A stretch of 64,000 nucleotides of DNA from DATGMS01 sp040905145 (GTDB lineage Bacteria; Bacteroidota; Bacteroidia; Cytophagales; Cyclobacteriaceae): assembly GCA_040905145.1 (NCBI GenBank), contig JBBDSC010000207.1, positions 1 through 64,000 on the forward strand, in the 5' to 3' direction. Positions 17,542 to 24,896 of this stretch are shown in pieces (position 1 is the first letter of the stretch; every line of letters starts with the position of its first letter). Both the position numbers and the translations under genes were made by a program. The notes beneath the pieces were generated by a model that did not search any database, had not been told where the DNA came from, and was given only the letters and a program-made list of their open reading frames with translations.

Positions 17542-17763
17542 TTGTACAACCTCCTGCTGGAAAAAAAATTTTCCAAGCAACAAGCAGAAGAGTTTGTCAA
17601 CGAGTTGGACCAAACGGTAGAGAGGAAATTTGAAAATCGAAAGGACATATTTGCCACCAAATCCGATATCAACAGCGTAATTGTATGGATGGTCGGCTTG
17701 GTATTAGGGCAAATGGGGCTGATATTCCTTATACTCCAACTGGTGGGGGTGTTCGGCAAATAA
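17542..17763 (+). CDS. Coiled-coil/TM small protein (DUF1640-like), start probably frameshifted
   Basis: The open frame gives 73 residues starting at a TTG: a charged helix (KKFSKQQAEEFVNELDQTVERKF) then a C-terminal membrane helix. This resembles CCDC90/DUF1640 small proteins. Just upstream, ATG at 17523 begins M-N-Q-S-I and hits TAA at once. Removing one T from the TTT at 17536-17538 would join this to K-L-Y-N-L-L, a usual start for the family. So the gene is either frameshifted by one base or starts at TTG. A decayed copy of its 3' part is found at 18789-18867. Confidence 0.5.
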   Translation: MYNLLLEKKFSKQQAEEFVNELDQTVERKFENRKDIFATKSDINSVIVWMVGLVLGQMGLIFLILQLVGVFGK

Positions 17764-17943
17764 AAACCGCTTCCGGAACTAATGAAGTGTTAATCATCAA
17801 TTGAGGGTAGCCACGAAGGCTCTAAGTTATGGATACTTAAGTTGAACGGTTGAAAAGTTTAAAAGTTGAGAAGTCTGCCGCGGTTTGTGTCTCCACAAAC
17901 CCGCTCGGAAAGTCATTTGTGAGGACACAAACAACGGCAGGAA
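17663..17943. repeat. Direct repeat copy A (gene 3' end plus palindromic element)
   Basis: About 280 bases starting inside the coiled-coil gene and running past its stop. They recur at 18789-19057 with scattered changes and one deletion of about 18 bases. Shared blocks include CTGGTGGGGGTGTTCGGCAA, AAAACCGCTTCC, and GAAAAGTTTAAAAGTTGAGA. The unit ends with the 66-bp palindrome at 17875-17940. A toxin-antitoxin pair lies between the two copies. Confidence 0.85.
17875..17940. repeat. 66-bp imperfect palindrome, REP-like, copy 1
   Basis: The element begins CTGCCG and ends CGGCAG, and inside has GGTTTGTGTCTCCACAAACC on the left and TTTGTGAGGACACAAA on the right, which are near reverse complements. 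It would fold as a long hairpin with smaller hairpins in each arm. A copy differing by about one base lies at 18989-19054. The form recalls REP elements moved by TnpA-REP (RAYT) transposases; no such gene is in the window. Confidence 0.75.
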
Positions 17944-18051
17944 GATCAACATCAAGGTACCTAATCATAATGAAAACGTGATCTAATAAAAAACTGTAAT
18001 AACCACCACTTTAGCCGGTATGGATACTACAAAACGTTAAGCGCTGATTAC

Positions 18052-18507
18052 CTATTCCTCGTTAACATACTGGAACACTTTATTAATCAGGTTATCAGAT
18101 AACCTAAAATTGGTTTGCTTAATCTTCTCTATAACCGGCTTTACTGCATCAATGATACCCCTATTTTTTGCAGTTACTAATACTCCTAGCGACCCAGTAA
18201 TTGCTACACCTAATTCTTTGGCAACTTTCCTCCCTTTCGATTCATCAATAATTAATAGGGATCCTTTAAATTCTGTCGCTAAAGAAATGGAAGTGGCCTC
18301 ACCAGGATCTAAAAATCCTTGTAATCCGAGATAAAGGTTTGTCCTTGGGTTTATAACTTGAATCCATTTGGGAATCGGTCTTTTAAATTCTTGAAAGACA
18401 GTTTCAGTTATTATTACATGTCCGAAAACCTTATGGAGTAATTCAAATTGGCCAATCTTATAGAAAAGGATTAAGCAGCTGGTGTCAGAGACTATAATCT
18501 TCTGCAT
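18052..18507 (-). CDS. PIN-domain toxin-like protein (DUF3368 family)
   Basis: A 151-residue PIN-fold protein. Acidic residues expected of the RNase site are seen in IIVSDTSCLI (D8), ITETVFQEF (E35/E40), LDPGEATSISLA and LIIDESKGRKVA. PIN toxins of this kind cut RNA when free of their antitoxin. The gene overlaps its partner UPF0175 by 23 bases, as toxin-antitoxin pairs often do. The pair lies between two copies of a 270-bp direct repeat, which suggests recent acquisition. RNase activity is inferred. Confidence 0.85.
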   Translation of the reverse strand: MQKIIVSDTSCLILFYKIGQFELLHKVFGHVIITETVFQEFKRPIPKWIQVINPRTNLYLGLQGFLDPGEATSISLATEFKGSLLIIDESKGRKVAKELGVAITGSLGVLVTAKNRGIIDAVKPVIEKIKQTNFRLSDNLINKVFQYVNEE

Positions 18508-18727
18508 TCTTTATATCTTCATCAAGTTCTTCTGGAGAATAATTAAAAAATGAAACGCCATAATCAGCTAACAATTCCATAAAGGTTTCTTTTGAATAAC
18601 CTGCTAATTCAGCCGCTTGACCCAAAGTAAGTTTCCCTAATTCATATAATTTAGTTGCCAGAACCATTTTAGCTTCTTTGTCATCCAAATCTATCGTACC
18701 TGGTAGATTTATTGTTAGCGTTCTCAT
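18485..18727 (-). CDS. UPF0175 family antitoxin-like protein
   Basis: An 80-residue protein with a short beta start (MRTLTINLPGTIDL) and an HTH-like segment (LTLGQAAELAGYSKETFMELL), the hallmark of UPF0175. I use the ATG at 18727; the longer frame to 18781 adds 18 residues unlike the family. UPF0175 and DUF3368-PIN genes occur together and are taken as antitoxin and toxin. It is the promoter-proximal gene and may repress the pair through its HTH. Confidence 0.85.
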   Translation of the reverse strand: MRTLTINLPGTIDLDDKEAKMVLATKLYELGKLTLGQAAELAGYSKETFMELLADYGVSFFNYSPEELDEDIKNAEDYSL

Positions 18728-18788
18728 AGGTCTAAGATAATCAATTTTATTATCAAACGTTAATTTAGTTCTACAGTTCATTGATTTT

Positions 18789-19057
18789 CGATAACAACAG
18801 AATAATTATATGGATGGTCGGCTAGGATTATTCCTTATACTCCAACTGGTGGGGGTGTTCGGCAAATAAAAACCGCTTCCGAAATTAGGGAAGTGTTATC
18901 CATCAATTGCCGATAGCCACGAAGGCTCGAAGTCACTAAATTATGGAAGCTTAAATTGAATGGTTGAAAAGTTTAAAAGTTGAGAAGTCTGCCGCGGTTT
19001 GTGTCTCCACAAACCCGCTCGGAAAGTCATTTGTGAGGACACAAACGACGGCAGGAA
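18789..19057. repeat. Direct repeat copy B, with decayed gene 3' end
   Basis: A diverged copy of 17663-17943. Its first 80 bases match the last third of the coiled-coil gene (ending in the residues L-V-G-V-F-G-K and TAA) but with a stop and an internal deletion, so this is a gene remnant. The rest matches the noncoding part, including the 66-bp palindrome. Confidence 0.85.
18989..19054. repeat. 66-bp imperfect palindrome, REP-like, copy 2
   Basis: Same element as at 17875-17940, from CTGCCG to CGGCAG. The only change noticed is CAACGG to CGACGG in the right arm. Confidence 0.75.
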
Positions 19058-19115
19058 ACTAGTGAAGTGCTAATCATCAATTGAGGGTAGCCACGAAGCC
19101 CGAAGACACTAAGTT
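19055..19115. repeat. Partial third repeat copy
   Basis: Directly after copy B the sequence resumes with GTGAAGTGCTAATCATCAAT and GAGGGTAGCCACGAAG, which matches 17773-17830 of copy A. So the unit is present as two full and one partial copy, with the partial one joined head-to-tail to copy B. Confidence 0.7.
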
Positions 19116-19175
19116 ATGATATACAATGCCCTACCATTCGTGTCTTAGTGGCTAAAATATAAATCTCTTTTTTCA

Positions 19176-19916
19176 TTATCCAAGCCCTTTTTCTGGCCAC
19201 GGGCTAAATGGGACCAAATCCAGTTCCGCAAACCAATAATATTTCTTTCCCCTGGACCTATCCTCCCTTTTCTGGTCATAGGATTGTTGGACCACCTCTT
19301 TGCAATAGATGTTTAAAGGAGAATTGAAAATGGGGCCATCATAACAAAAAGAATGAAATTCCCCATTTTCCCCACATGGATCAACATCAGGTGACAATTC
19401 GTTTAAAAATTCCAGGGAATAATCTTTCCCAATCCAATATTCAACTATCTTATCCTTATCCGCCGCACAGATCTTTGTTTTAAACCCCTGTCTGATAAAT
19501 TCTCCTGAAAGCACTCTGGTGTCCCTTTTCCAGAGCGGGAAAATTCCGCCAAACCCATTTTCTGCCAGTTTATCTTCCCTGTATTTTTTAAGGTCTTCCA
19601 GTAATATATCCCCATAGGCAATATGTTTTACACCCTTTCCTTCCAATTCCTCCAGATAATCCCTGATCGCTTTTTCGTAGGCATGGTTGTCGCCGGATGC
19701 TGGATAATATATTTTATCCAGAGGCAAACCGATTGATGCAGCCTGAGCTTCTATCATGCATTCATGAATGCCGTGCATTCCTACTCTTCGGGTTTGTTCA
19801 CCAAAAGTGGTGTGCAGGCCCACTACTTCGTATTGCTCATCAATTTGCAACATCCATAAGGCAAGGGCACTGTCCTTGCCTCCACTCCAGCTGATATTGA
19901 TTTTTGTTTTGTTCAT
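19176..19916 (-). CDS. Dph6-like ATP pyrophosphatase in B12 uptake operon
   Basis: A 246-residue protein of the adenine nucleotide alpha-hydrolase (PP-loop) fold. The ATP-binding SGGKDSALALWML is at the N terminus, and FHSFCYDGPIF and YGDILLEDLKKYRE match the diphthine--ammonia ligase (Dph6/ATP_bind_4) group. In eukaryotes Dph6 amidates diphthine; bacteria lack that substrate, so the bacterial role is unknown. It lies 12 bases after btuG and so downstream of the cobalamin riboswitch. A role in amidating a corrinoid or salvaging B12 precursors is a reasonable guess but unproven. Confidence 0.8.
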   Translation of the reverse strand: MNKTKINISWSGGKDSALALWMLQIDEQYEVVGLHTTFGEQTRRVGMHGIHECMIEAQAASIGLPLDKIYYPASGDNHAYEKAIRDYLEELEGKGVKHIAYGDILLEDLKKYREDKLAENGFGGIFPLWKRDTRVLSGEFIRQGFKTKICAADKDKIVEYWIGKDYSLEFLNELSPDVDPCGENGEFHSFCYDGPIFNSPLNIYCKEVVQQSYDQKREDRSRGKKYYWFAELDLVPFSPWPEKGLG

Positions 19917-19928
19917 TTTTCACCCCGT

Positions 19929-20996
19929 TTAATAAAAATGGAATTTCGAAGGTACCCTTCCTACATCCAGTTTTTTGATCTCCTCTCCATTTTGGTCCGT
20001 GATAATGACCGTGCCATTTCCCTGAATGCCATTGTCATCAGCAATATAAAGTTGGTTGTCCGGTTTGTCCAGACCAATTCCTTTTAAGCTTCTTGCTTCG
20101 TAAATGGTGGTAATAGAACCTGCACCTGACAGGGGAAAACTCAGTACCTGGTTTTCTGTATAACTGAAATCTTCACTAAATTCGGAAGTTAAAACCAATG
20201 CCTCTTCAGTTTCATTTAAAATCAATCTGGAAGTATTAGGGATATCATATATGGTCCCTGAAGCCGAAAGGGCTTCCGGATTGATTTCATCCAGATGAAT
20301 CTGTTGATCCATTGTGCTGTAGAGGAACAATTTTTCTTTGTTCAACAAAAATTCCGAAGGTATGGCAGAGTAGGTAGCCCTTGCTACTATTTCCAAGGAG
20401 GATGGATTGATTTTTATGATCTCCATGCTTTCCTGACAAGCCACATAGATGTTCCCATTAAATTCAACAATAGACTGGGGGCGGGAAGAAACGGTTATCT
20501 TCTCCAATACTTCTCCCCCATTGATATCCGCAACCGCCACAAAAGAATTGGGATTGGTATAGTTCCCCTGATCATCATAATTCCCCCAGTCGGCGATAAA
20601 AAGCCTGTTTCCTGCTACAGCCACATCCCGGGGGATTTCCAAACCTTCTACCCTCCCCTTTTCCACAAAGGAAGCTTTATCCACTGCCACCACCTTGGCA
20701 CCCCCTTGGTTACTGTCCACGATATAGGCTTTGTCCCCAAAGACCCGTACCTGTTCAATGTACGCTGCCAAAACCACTCCATTTACCTTTTGGTATAAAT
20801 TATTGGTTACTTCCTCAGTCATAGGATCGTAATGCGTAATCTCCCCGTCACCACTGAAAAAATTTCCTTCATTGATAATCAATACCCCGTGATCATAAGT
20901 ACCTGCTGATAAGGATGGCTCCAGCTCATTGCCGCAGGCCATGAATAAAGTAGCTGATATTCCAAATAACAATACTAAGTAATTAATCTTTTTCAT
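19929..20996 (-). CDS. btuG: BtuG-like surface lipoprotein, beta-propeller
   Basis: A lipoprotein of 355 residues. The ATG at 20996 starts a clean signal peptide MKKINYLVLLFGISATLFMAC with lipobox FMA|C; the longer frame from 21071 would bury it. The mature part is a repeated beta-propeller (VFGDKAYIVDSNQGG, VAGNRLFIADWGN, VEFNGNIYVACQ, DNQLYIADDNG), the DUF5074/YncE type. BtuG of Bacteroides is such a lipoprotein; it sits on top of BtuB and captures cobalamin with very high affinity. The gene lies 71 bases after btuB and under the same riboswitch. Confidence 0.85.
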   Translation of the reverse strand: MKKINYLVLLFGISATLFMACGNELEPSLSAGTYDHGVLIINEGNFFSGDGEITHYDPMTEEVTNNLYQKVNGVVLAAYIEQVRVFGDKAYIVDSNQGGAKVVAVDKASFVEKGRVEGLEIPRDVAVAGNRLFIADWGNYDDQGNYTNPNSFVAVADINGGEVLEKITVSSRPQSIVEFNGNIYVACQESMEIIKINPSSLEIVARATYSAIPSEFLLNKEKLFLYSTMDQQIHLDEINPEALSASGTIYDIPNTSRLILNETEEALVLTSEFSEDFSYTENQVLSFPLSGAGSITTIYEARSLKGIGLDKPDNQLYIADDNGIQGNGTVIITDQNGEEIKKLDVGRVPSKFHFY

Positions 20997-21067
20997 GTGT
21001 TTATAATTTTTGGAGGAATCCCTCAAAATATTCATCAAGGCGTATGATAGCTTTTTCCTGCTCGATT

Positions 21068-22942
21068 TCATAAGTTTATATTTAAATTTATCTGGTAATT
21101 TCTTCCCGGCATAGCCCTTAACTTCATGGCCTGATAATGCTCATTTAAGAAATTAAAAATATTCAGACCTACCTTTCCTTCAAACTTGAAGAACTGCCAT
21201 TGATAGTTCAAGCCGGCATTCCAAAGGGTATACGGAGCCACGATAGACTCATTGTCCGTGGTATCAAACCTTTCTCCAGTATAAATTTGGTTGATAAAAA
21301 CCTCCAAACCGTTCCTCTGGGCCCTTAGATTCCATTGCATCTTATGTAATGGGGTATAGGGCAGTTGCTTTCCAAAACTCCGGTCATTACTGTTGATCTT
21401 GGTTTGGTTTCTCGCCTGGTTATAGGCATAGTTGACATGAGCTTTCAATTTCACTTTCCCGAAGGAATAATTCCCCTCTGTAAAAACTTCCAAACCTTGG
21501 TTTTTTACGTTTCTAACGTTTGTCGGGGACCAGATACTTCCCTGCGGCAACCATATTATCCAGTTTTCTACGTCCATCCTGTAATAGGTCATTTCCATGT
21601 TTAATGCTCCATTCCCCTTGAAATTCTTTTGATAGCTCAGACCTGTCTCCCAGCTTGTCCCTTTTTCCGGGACCAATTCAGGGTTTCCTCCGGGTATCCA
21701 GAACCTGTCATTTAAAGTGGGGATTTTATAACTTTTGCTAATGGCGGCCCGAATGGACAATTCATGCTTTTCTTTCTTTATTAAATCATACTGCCCACTG
21801 GCAGAGGGGGTAAAGGGTACAAATTCATGGTTGAAAACGGCTTGCCTAAGGTTTAAGGAAAACGCCAGCTTTTCAAGGGGCCTGTAGGTGGTCGAAGAGT
21901 ACCATTCCATTCGCTCTTCGTCAGCTAAATAGGTACTTAAATCACCAATGATATAAGTATATCTTCCCCCCAACTTTGAACTTAAATTTTCATGGAAATT
22001 CCACTCGAATTCCCCTGATAAAAAGTATTTGGCCGTCTCATTTCTACTGTTCCGGTTAAATAACAGGATATCCTTTACCCATCCCGCTTTAAGGTTCAAG
22101 GCATTTTGACCCAAAAAATATTTATAATCCAATACCCACCGAAGATGGTTATCTTCCTGTACATCTTTTGAATTGGAACCCATCAATGGTTGTATTTCCC
22201 GATTGGTGGTGTTGTACCAAACGGCCGTACTCAACTGGGAAGAGGGATTAATGTTCCAAGCTAAGTCCTGAACAACTCCTTTTTGTCTCACCGCTGCATT
22301 ACTGACCCTTGCTTCTGGTGTTCCAGGTCGGGTGAGGTCCCTATATTTAAAATCATTATCCGAATTATTCCAATATACTTTCGTCTTTGTGACGAACTTC
22401 TGATCTGAAAATCCATAAGAGACCGCTGAATTCACCCGCCCATAGGAACCAAACCCCTGGTTTACCTGCAATTGATGTCCTTGGTTGAACCTCAAATCAC
22501 TATACAGATGCACCGCTCCCCCTATAGCATCCGTGCCATACAAGGCTCCGGAAGACCCCAAATGAACAGCAATATTCCCTATGGCTTCATTGGGCAAGAG
22601 GGAGAAATCCGTTTGACCCAAAGAAGGGCTGTTCACTGGCAACCCGTTCCAAAAAACAGCCGTATGTCCGGCAGAAGTCCCTCTTATGGTCAAGGATGCC
22701 ACCATCCCCTCCCCATACTGGCGTAAAAATAGCCCCGAGTTTTGTTGTAGCAGATCGCCCAGGGAGCGGCCAGCAAATTCCTTAAACAGCTTTTTATCAA
22801 AAGTCAAGACCTGCTGTCCTATCGCGTATTTGTCCAAAGGCGTAGCATACACAGCTATTTCCTGTAAGTCCAAGGTATCCGAGGGGACATGGTTTTCACC
22901 ACCAATGGCAAAAACCCATAGTAACAATATCTTGCCTAACAT
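21068..22942 (-). CDS. btuB: TonB-dependent cobalamin receptor
   Basis: A 624-residue outer membrane receptor. After a short signal peptide comes the plug domain, with LGDLLQQNSGLFLRQYGEG, SLTIRGTSAGHTAVFWNGLP and GSSGALYGTDAIGGAVHL, and then a 22-strand barrel ending with an aromatic-rich strand (NYQINLNINL). No N-terminal carboxypeptidase-like domain is present, which fits vitamin receptors rather than SusC. It takes up cobalamin with energy from TonB and the ExbB-ExbD complex. The cobalamin riboswitch in its leader identifies the substrate. Confidence 0.92.
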   Translation of the reverse strand: MLGKILLLWVFAIGGENHVPSDTLDLQEIAVYATPLDKYAIGQQVLTFDKKLFKEFAGRSLGDLLQQNSGLFLRQYGEGMVASLTIRGTSAGHTAVFWNGLPVNSPSLGQTDFSLLPNEAIGNIAVHLGSSGALYGTDAIGGAVHLYSDLRFNQGHQLQVNQGFGSYGRVNSAVSYGFSDQKFVTKTKVYWNNSDNDFKYRDLTRPGTPEARVSNAAVRQKGVVQDLAWNINPSSQLSTAVWYNTTNREIQPLMGSNSKDVQEDNHLRWVLDYKYFLGQNALNLKAGWVKDILLFNRNSRNETAKYFLSGEFEWNFHENLSSKLGGRYTYIIGDLSTYLADEERMEWYSSTTYRPLEKLAFSLNLRQAVFNHEFVPFTPSASGQYDLIKKEKHELSIRAAISKSYKIPTLNDRFWIPGGNPELVPEKGTSWETGLSYQKNFKGNGALNMEMTYYRMDVENWIIWLPQGSIWSPTNVRNVKNQGLEVFTEGNYSFGKVKLKAHVNYAYNQARNQTKINSNDRSFGKQLPYTPLHKMQWNLRAQRNGLEVFINQIYTGERFDTTDNESIVAPYTLWNAGLNYQWQFFKFEGKVGLNIFNFLNEHYQAMKLRAMPGRNYQINLNINL

Positions 22943-23094
22943 CTGCTTTTTGAATTAAATCATTCATAGAAATAATTTAATCCAAAGCGATAGTGTGATT
23001 AAAAGAGAAAGTCCAGATTGTCCCGGGGTCAAAGGAGACACGTTGTGGTCCATCTCAGCTCTTCACCCGAAAGCTTTGAATTTATTTGAATCTT

Positions 23095-23255
23095 CGAAAA
23101 AGGTAGGTCTCCTGGCTTGCTTAATTTTGTCGCCTTCCCATCCTGAATTATCGGGACAGTGGCATGGGGGACAAAATTCCCGATGATCGGGAACAGCTTA
23201 CAGTTGCGGGGACAGCTTCGGGCTTTCACCGAATTCCCTTTTAATCCCGGAAAAC
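23095..23255 (-). ncRNA. Cobalamin riboswitch in btuB leader
   Basis: Read on the minus strand, the element has ATTAAAAGGGAA, then GGTGAAAGCCCGAAGCTGTC, CCCGCAACTGTAAGC, and finally the B12 box AGCCAGGAGACCTACC (23102-23117). These are the conserved blocks of the AdoCbl riboswitch in the right order. B12 binding should shut off btuB, btuG and the Dph6-like gene. About 150 bases separate the aptamer from the btuB start, enough for an expression platform; within them GAGATGG...TCTCC can pair. Confidence 0.95.
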
Positions 23256-23285
23256 GAACATGTGTCCGGGAACCAATTTCGTGTA

Positions 23286-23293
23286 CAAACTTA
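23286..23293 (-). promoter_or_regulatory. Probable -7 box of the btuB operon
   Basis: The minus strand reads TAAGTTTG, a match to the Bacteroidota -7 consensus TAnnTTTG, about 30 bases upstream of the riboswitch start. A clear -33 TTTG is not seen; TTCTTTTA lies in about the right place. Confidence 0.5.
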
Positions 23294-23388
23294 AAGGATT
23301 TTTGATTTAAAAGAAAGGACTACCGAAAATTATAATTCTTGGATATGGAAATAACAATTCCTTATTTTGGGAGGAAAGGAATTCGTGA

Positions 23389-23721
23389 TTGTTTCAACAG
23401 TGTCGCAACAATGATACTCAATATAATACGAGCGAACTCAGTAATATAAACCCTTTATTTGCAGAGGTAAAGCAACTGATTGAGCAAAGTAAAAACAATA
23501 TTGCCGTATCGCTAAAAGCCGAAATAAGCCTGTTGTACTGGAATATTGGTAACAGAATAAATGAGGAATTACAAAAACAAAGCCGGTCAGAATCTTACGG
23601 AAAACAGATTGTCGCTGCACTGTGGCGACAATCGTCAAATGAATATGGCGCATCATTTTCAGAGAAAAACTACACAAACCCATTGAGCAATCCAGAAACA
23701 GATTACCAAATAAGTAAGGCA
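23389..23721 (+). pseudogene. DUF1016 (YhcG-like) nuclease fragment fused upstream of btuF
   Basis: About 95 residues here match the N-terminal DUF1016 domain of YhcG-type PD-(D/E)XK nucleases: NPLFAEVKQLIEQSKNNIAV, SLLYWNIGNRINEEL, SYGKQIVAAL and YGASFSEKN. The domain is cut off where it should continue and runs in frame into btuF. The frame begins right after a stop codon with TTG and lacks a good start. It is most simply the left-over end of an inserted or deleted gene. Confidence 0.75.
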
Positions 23722-24879
23722 GTGGCTAAAAAAACAGCGAAGCCAATTAAAAAAACTGTTCATCTACTCCTTTTAGGGCTGTTTTTATCCTGTTCCCCTT
23801 CTCCCCAAAAGGAGGAGATCAAAGGGCTTGAACCCCTCCCCCTTTCCTATGCAAAGGGCTTTAAAATTTCCCAAGGCGATGGTTATAAGGTAATAGAGGT
23901 CACGCAGGCTTTTTCAGGTAAGCATGACCCTTTTCGGTATTTGGTAGTGGAAAAAGAGAATTCGGAATTTGAGGAAGCGGCTTATGACGCAGTTATTTCC
24001 CCACCTGTTAAAAGCATCATCCTTACCTCCACCACTCAGGTCCCACACTTGGACTTATTGGGGATTTCGGATCAAATGATAGGATTTCCTGATACGGATC
24101 TGATTTCTTCAGAAATAATGCGTAAGCAAATAGAGCAGGGGAAGGTAACTGACCTTGGAACAGGGGCAAAAGCGAATTTAGAAATGATGATTGACCTTGA
24201 CCCCGATATGATCGTGATATCCACCTTGGGTGATAATTTGCAGCAGTTATCTTTATTGAAAAATGCGGGAATCCCGGCCATCATCAATGGGGAATACACG
24301 GAACAAGATCCGCTGGGTCGGGCAGAGTGGATTAAATTTACCGGGGCACTGACGGGAAAATATACCGAATCGGTAAAGATTTTTGAAGAAATTGAAGCTG
24401 CTTACCTTTCACTGAAAGAAAAAATTTCCCATGACTCCCTAAGCCAAAAACCTTCCGTAATCAGCGGGGTGATGTACAAGGACATCTGGTATGCTCCAGC
24501 CGGTGAAAGTTGGGGCACATTGTTCCTGAAAGATGCCGGCTGCGATTATATCTTCAAAGATGAATCGGGAACCGGAAGTTTGCAGTTAAACTATGAATAT
24601 GTCCTGGATCAAGCTTTGGAAGCAGATTTTTGGATTGGGGCTGCAGATTTTAATGACCTTGAGGCAATGGGAGAAAGCGACCCCAGGTATACCAACTTTA
24701 AAGCTTTTAAAAATGGCCAAGTCTACACTTTTACTAAAAAAAGAGGGGCTACGGGGGGTATTGAATATTTTGAACTGGGTTATATGCGACCGGATATCAT
24801 CTTAAAAGATTTGGTAAAAATCTTCCATCCTGAAGCATTACCGGAATATGAACCTTATTTTTACGAAAAATTAAACTGA
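23722..24879 (+). CDS. btuF: Cobalamin ABC transporter substrate-binding lipoprotein
   Basis: A substrate-binding protein of 385 residues. The GTG at 23722 is chosen because it gives a normal lipoprotein signal (AKKTAKPIKKTVHLLLLGL followed by lipobox FLS|C); no ATG is in frame nearby. The open frame itself runs back to 23389 through a DUF1016 fragment, so a longer fused protein is possible. The mature part has the BtuF/FepB fold: LTSTTQVPHLDLLGI, LEMMIDLDPDMIVIS and a late YMRPDIILKDLVKIFHPE. With btuC and btuD it forms a type II importer. Its placement opposite the riboswitch-controlled btuB supports cobalamin rather than heme or siderophore. Confidence 0.85.
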   Translation: MAKKTAKPIKKTVHLLLLGLFLSCSPSPQKEEIKGLEPLPLSYAKGFKISQGDGYKVIEVTQAFSGKHDPFRYLVVEKENSEFEEAAYDAVISPPVKSIILTSTTQVPHLDLLGISDQMIGFPDTDLISSEIMRKQIEQGKVTDLGTGAKANLEMMIDLDPDMIVISTLGDNLQQLSLLKNAGIPAIINGEYTEQDPLGRAEWIKFTGALTGKYTESVKIFEEIEAAYLSLKEKISHDSLSQKPSVISGVMYKDIWYAPAGESWGTLFLKDAGCDYIFKDESGTGSLQLNYEYVLDQALEADFWIGAADFNDLEAMGESDPRYTNFKAFKNGQVYTFTKKRGATGGIEYFELGYMRPDIILKDLVKIFHPEALPEYEPYFYEKLN

Positions 24880-24896
24880 GTCCGGAAAAAAACACA

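Noticed and set aside
19086..19160. Inverted repeat AGCCACGAAG...GTGTCTTAGTGGCT as a terminator
   Set aside because: The arms match only partly, the loop is about 40 bases, and no T run follows. It is probably a common intergenic repeat remnant.
23029..23229. Short frames over the cobalamin riboswitch
   Set aside because: The sequence is explained by conserved riboswitch blocks; the frames have no coding character.
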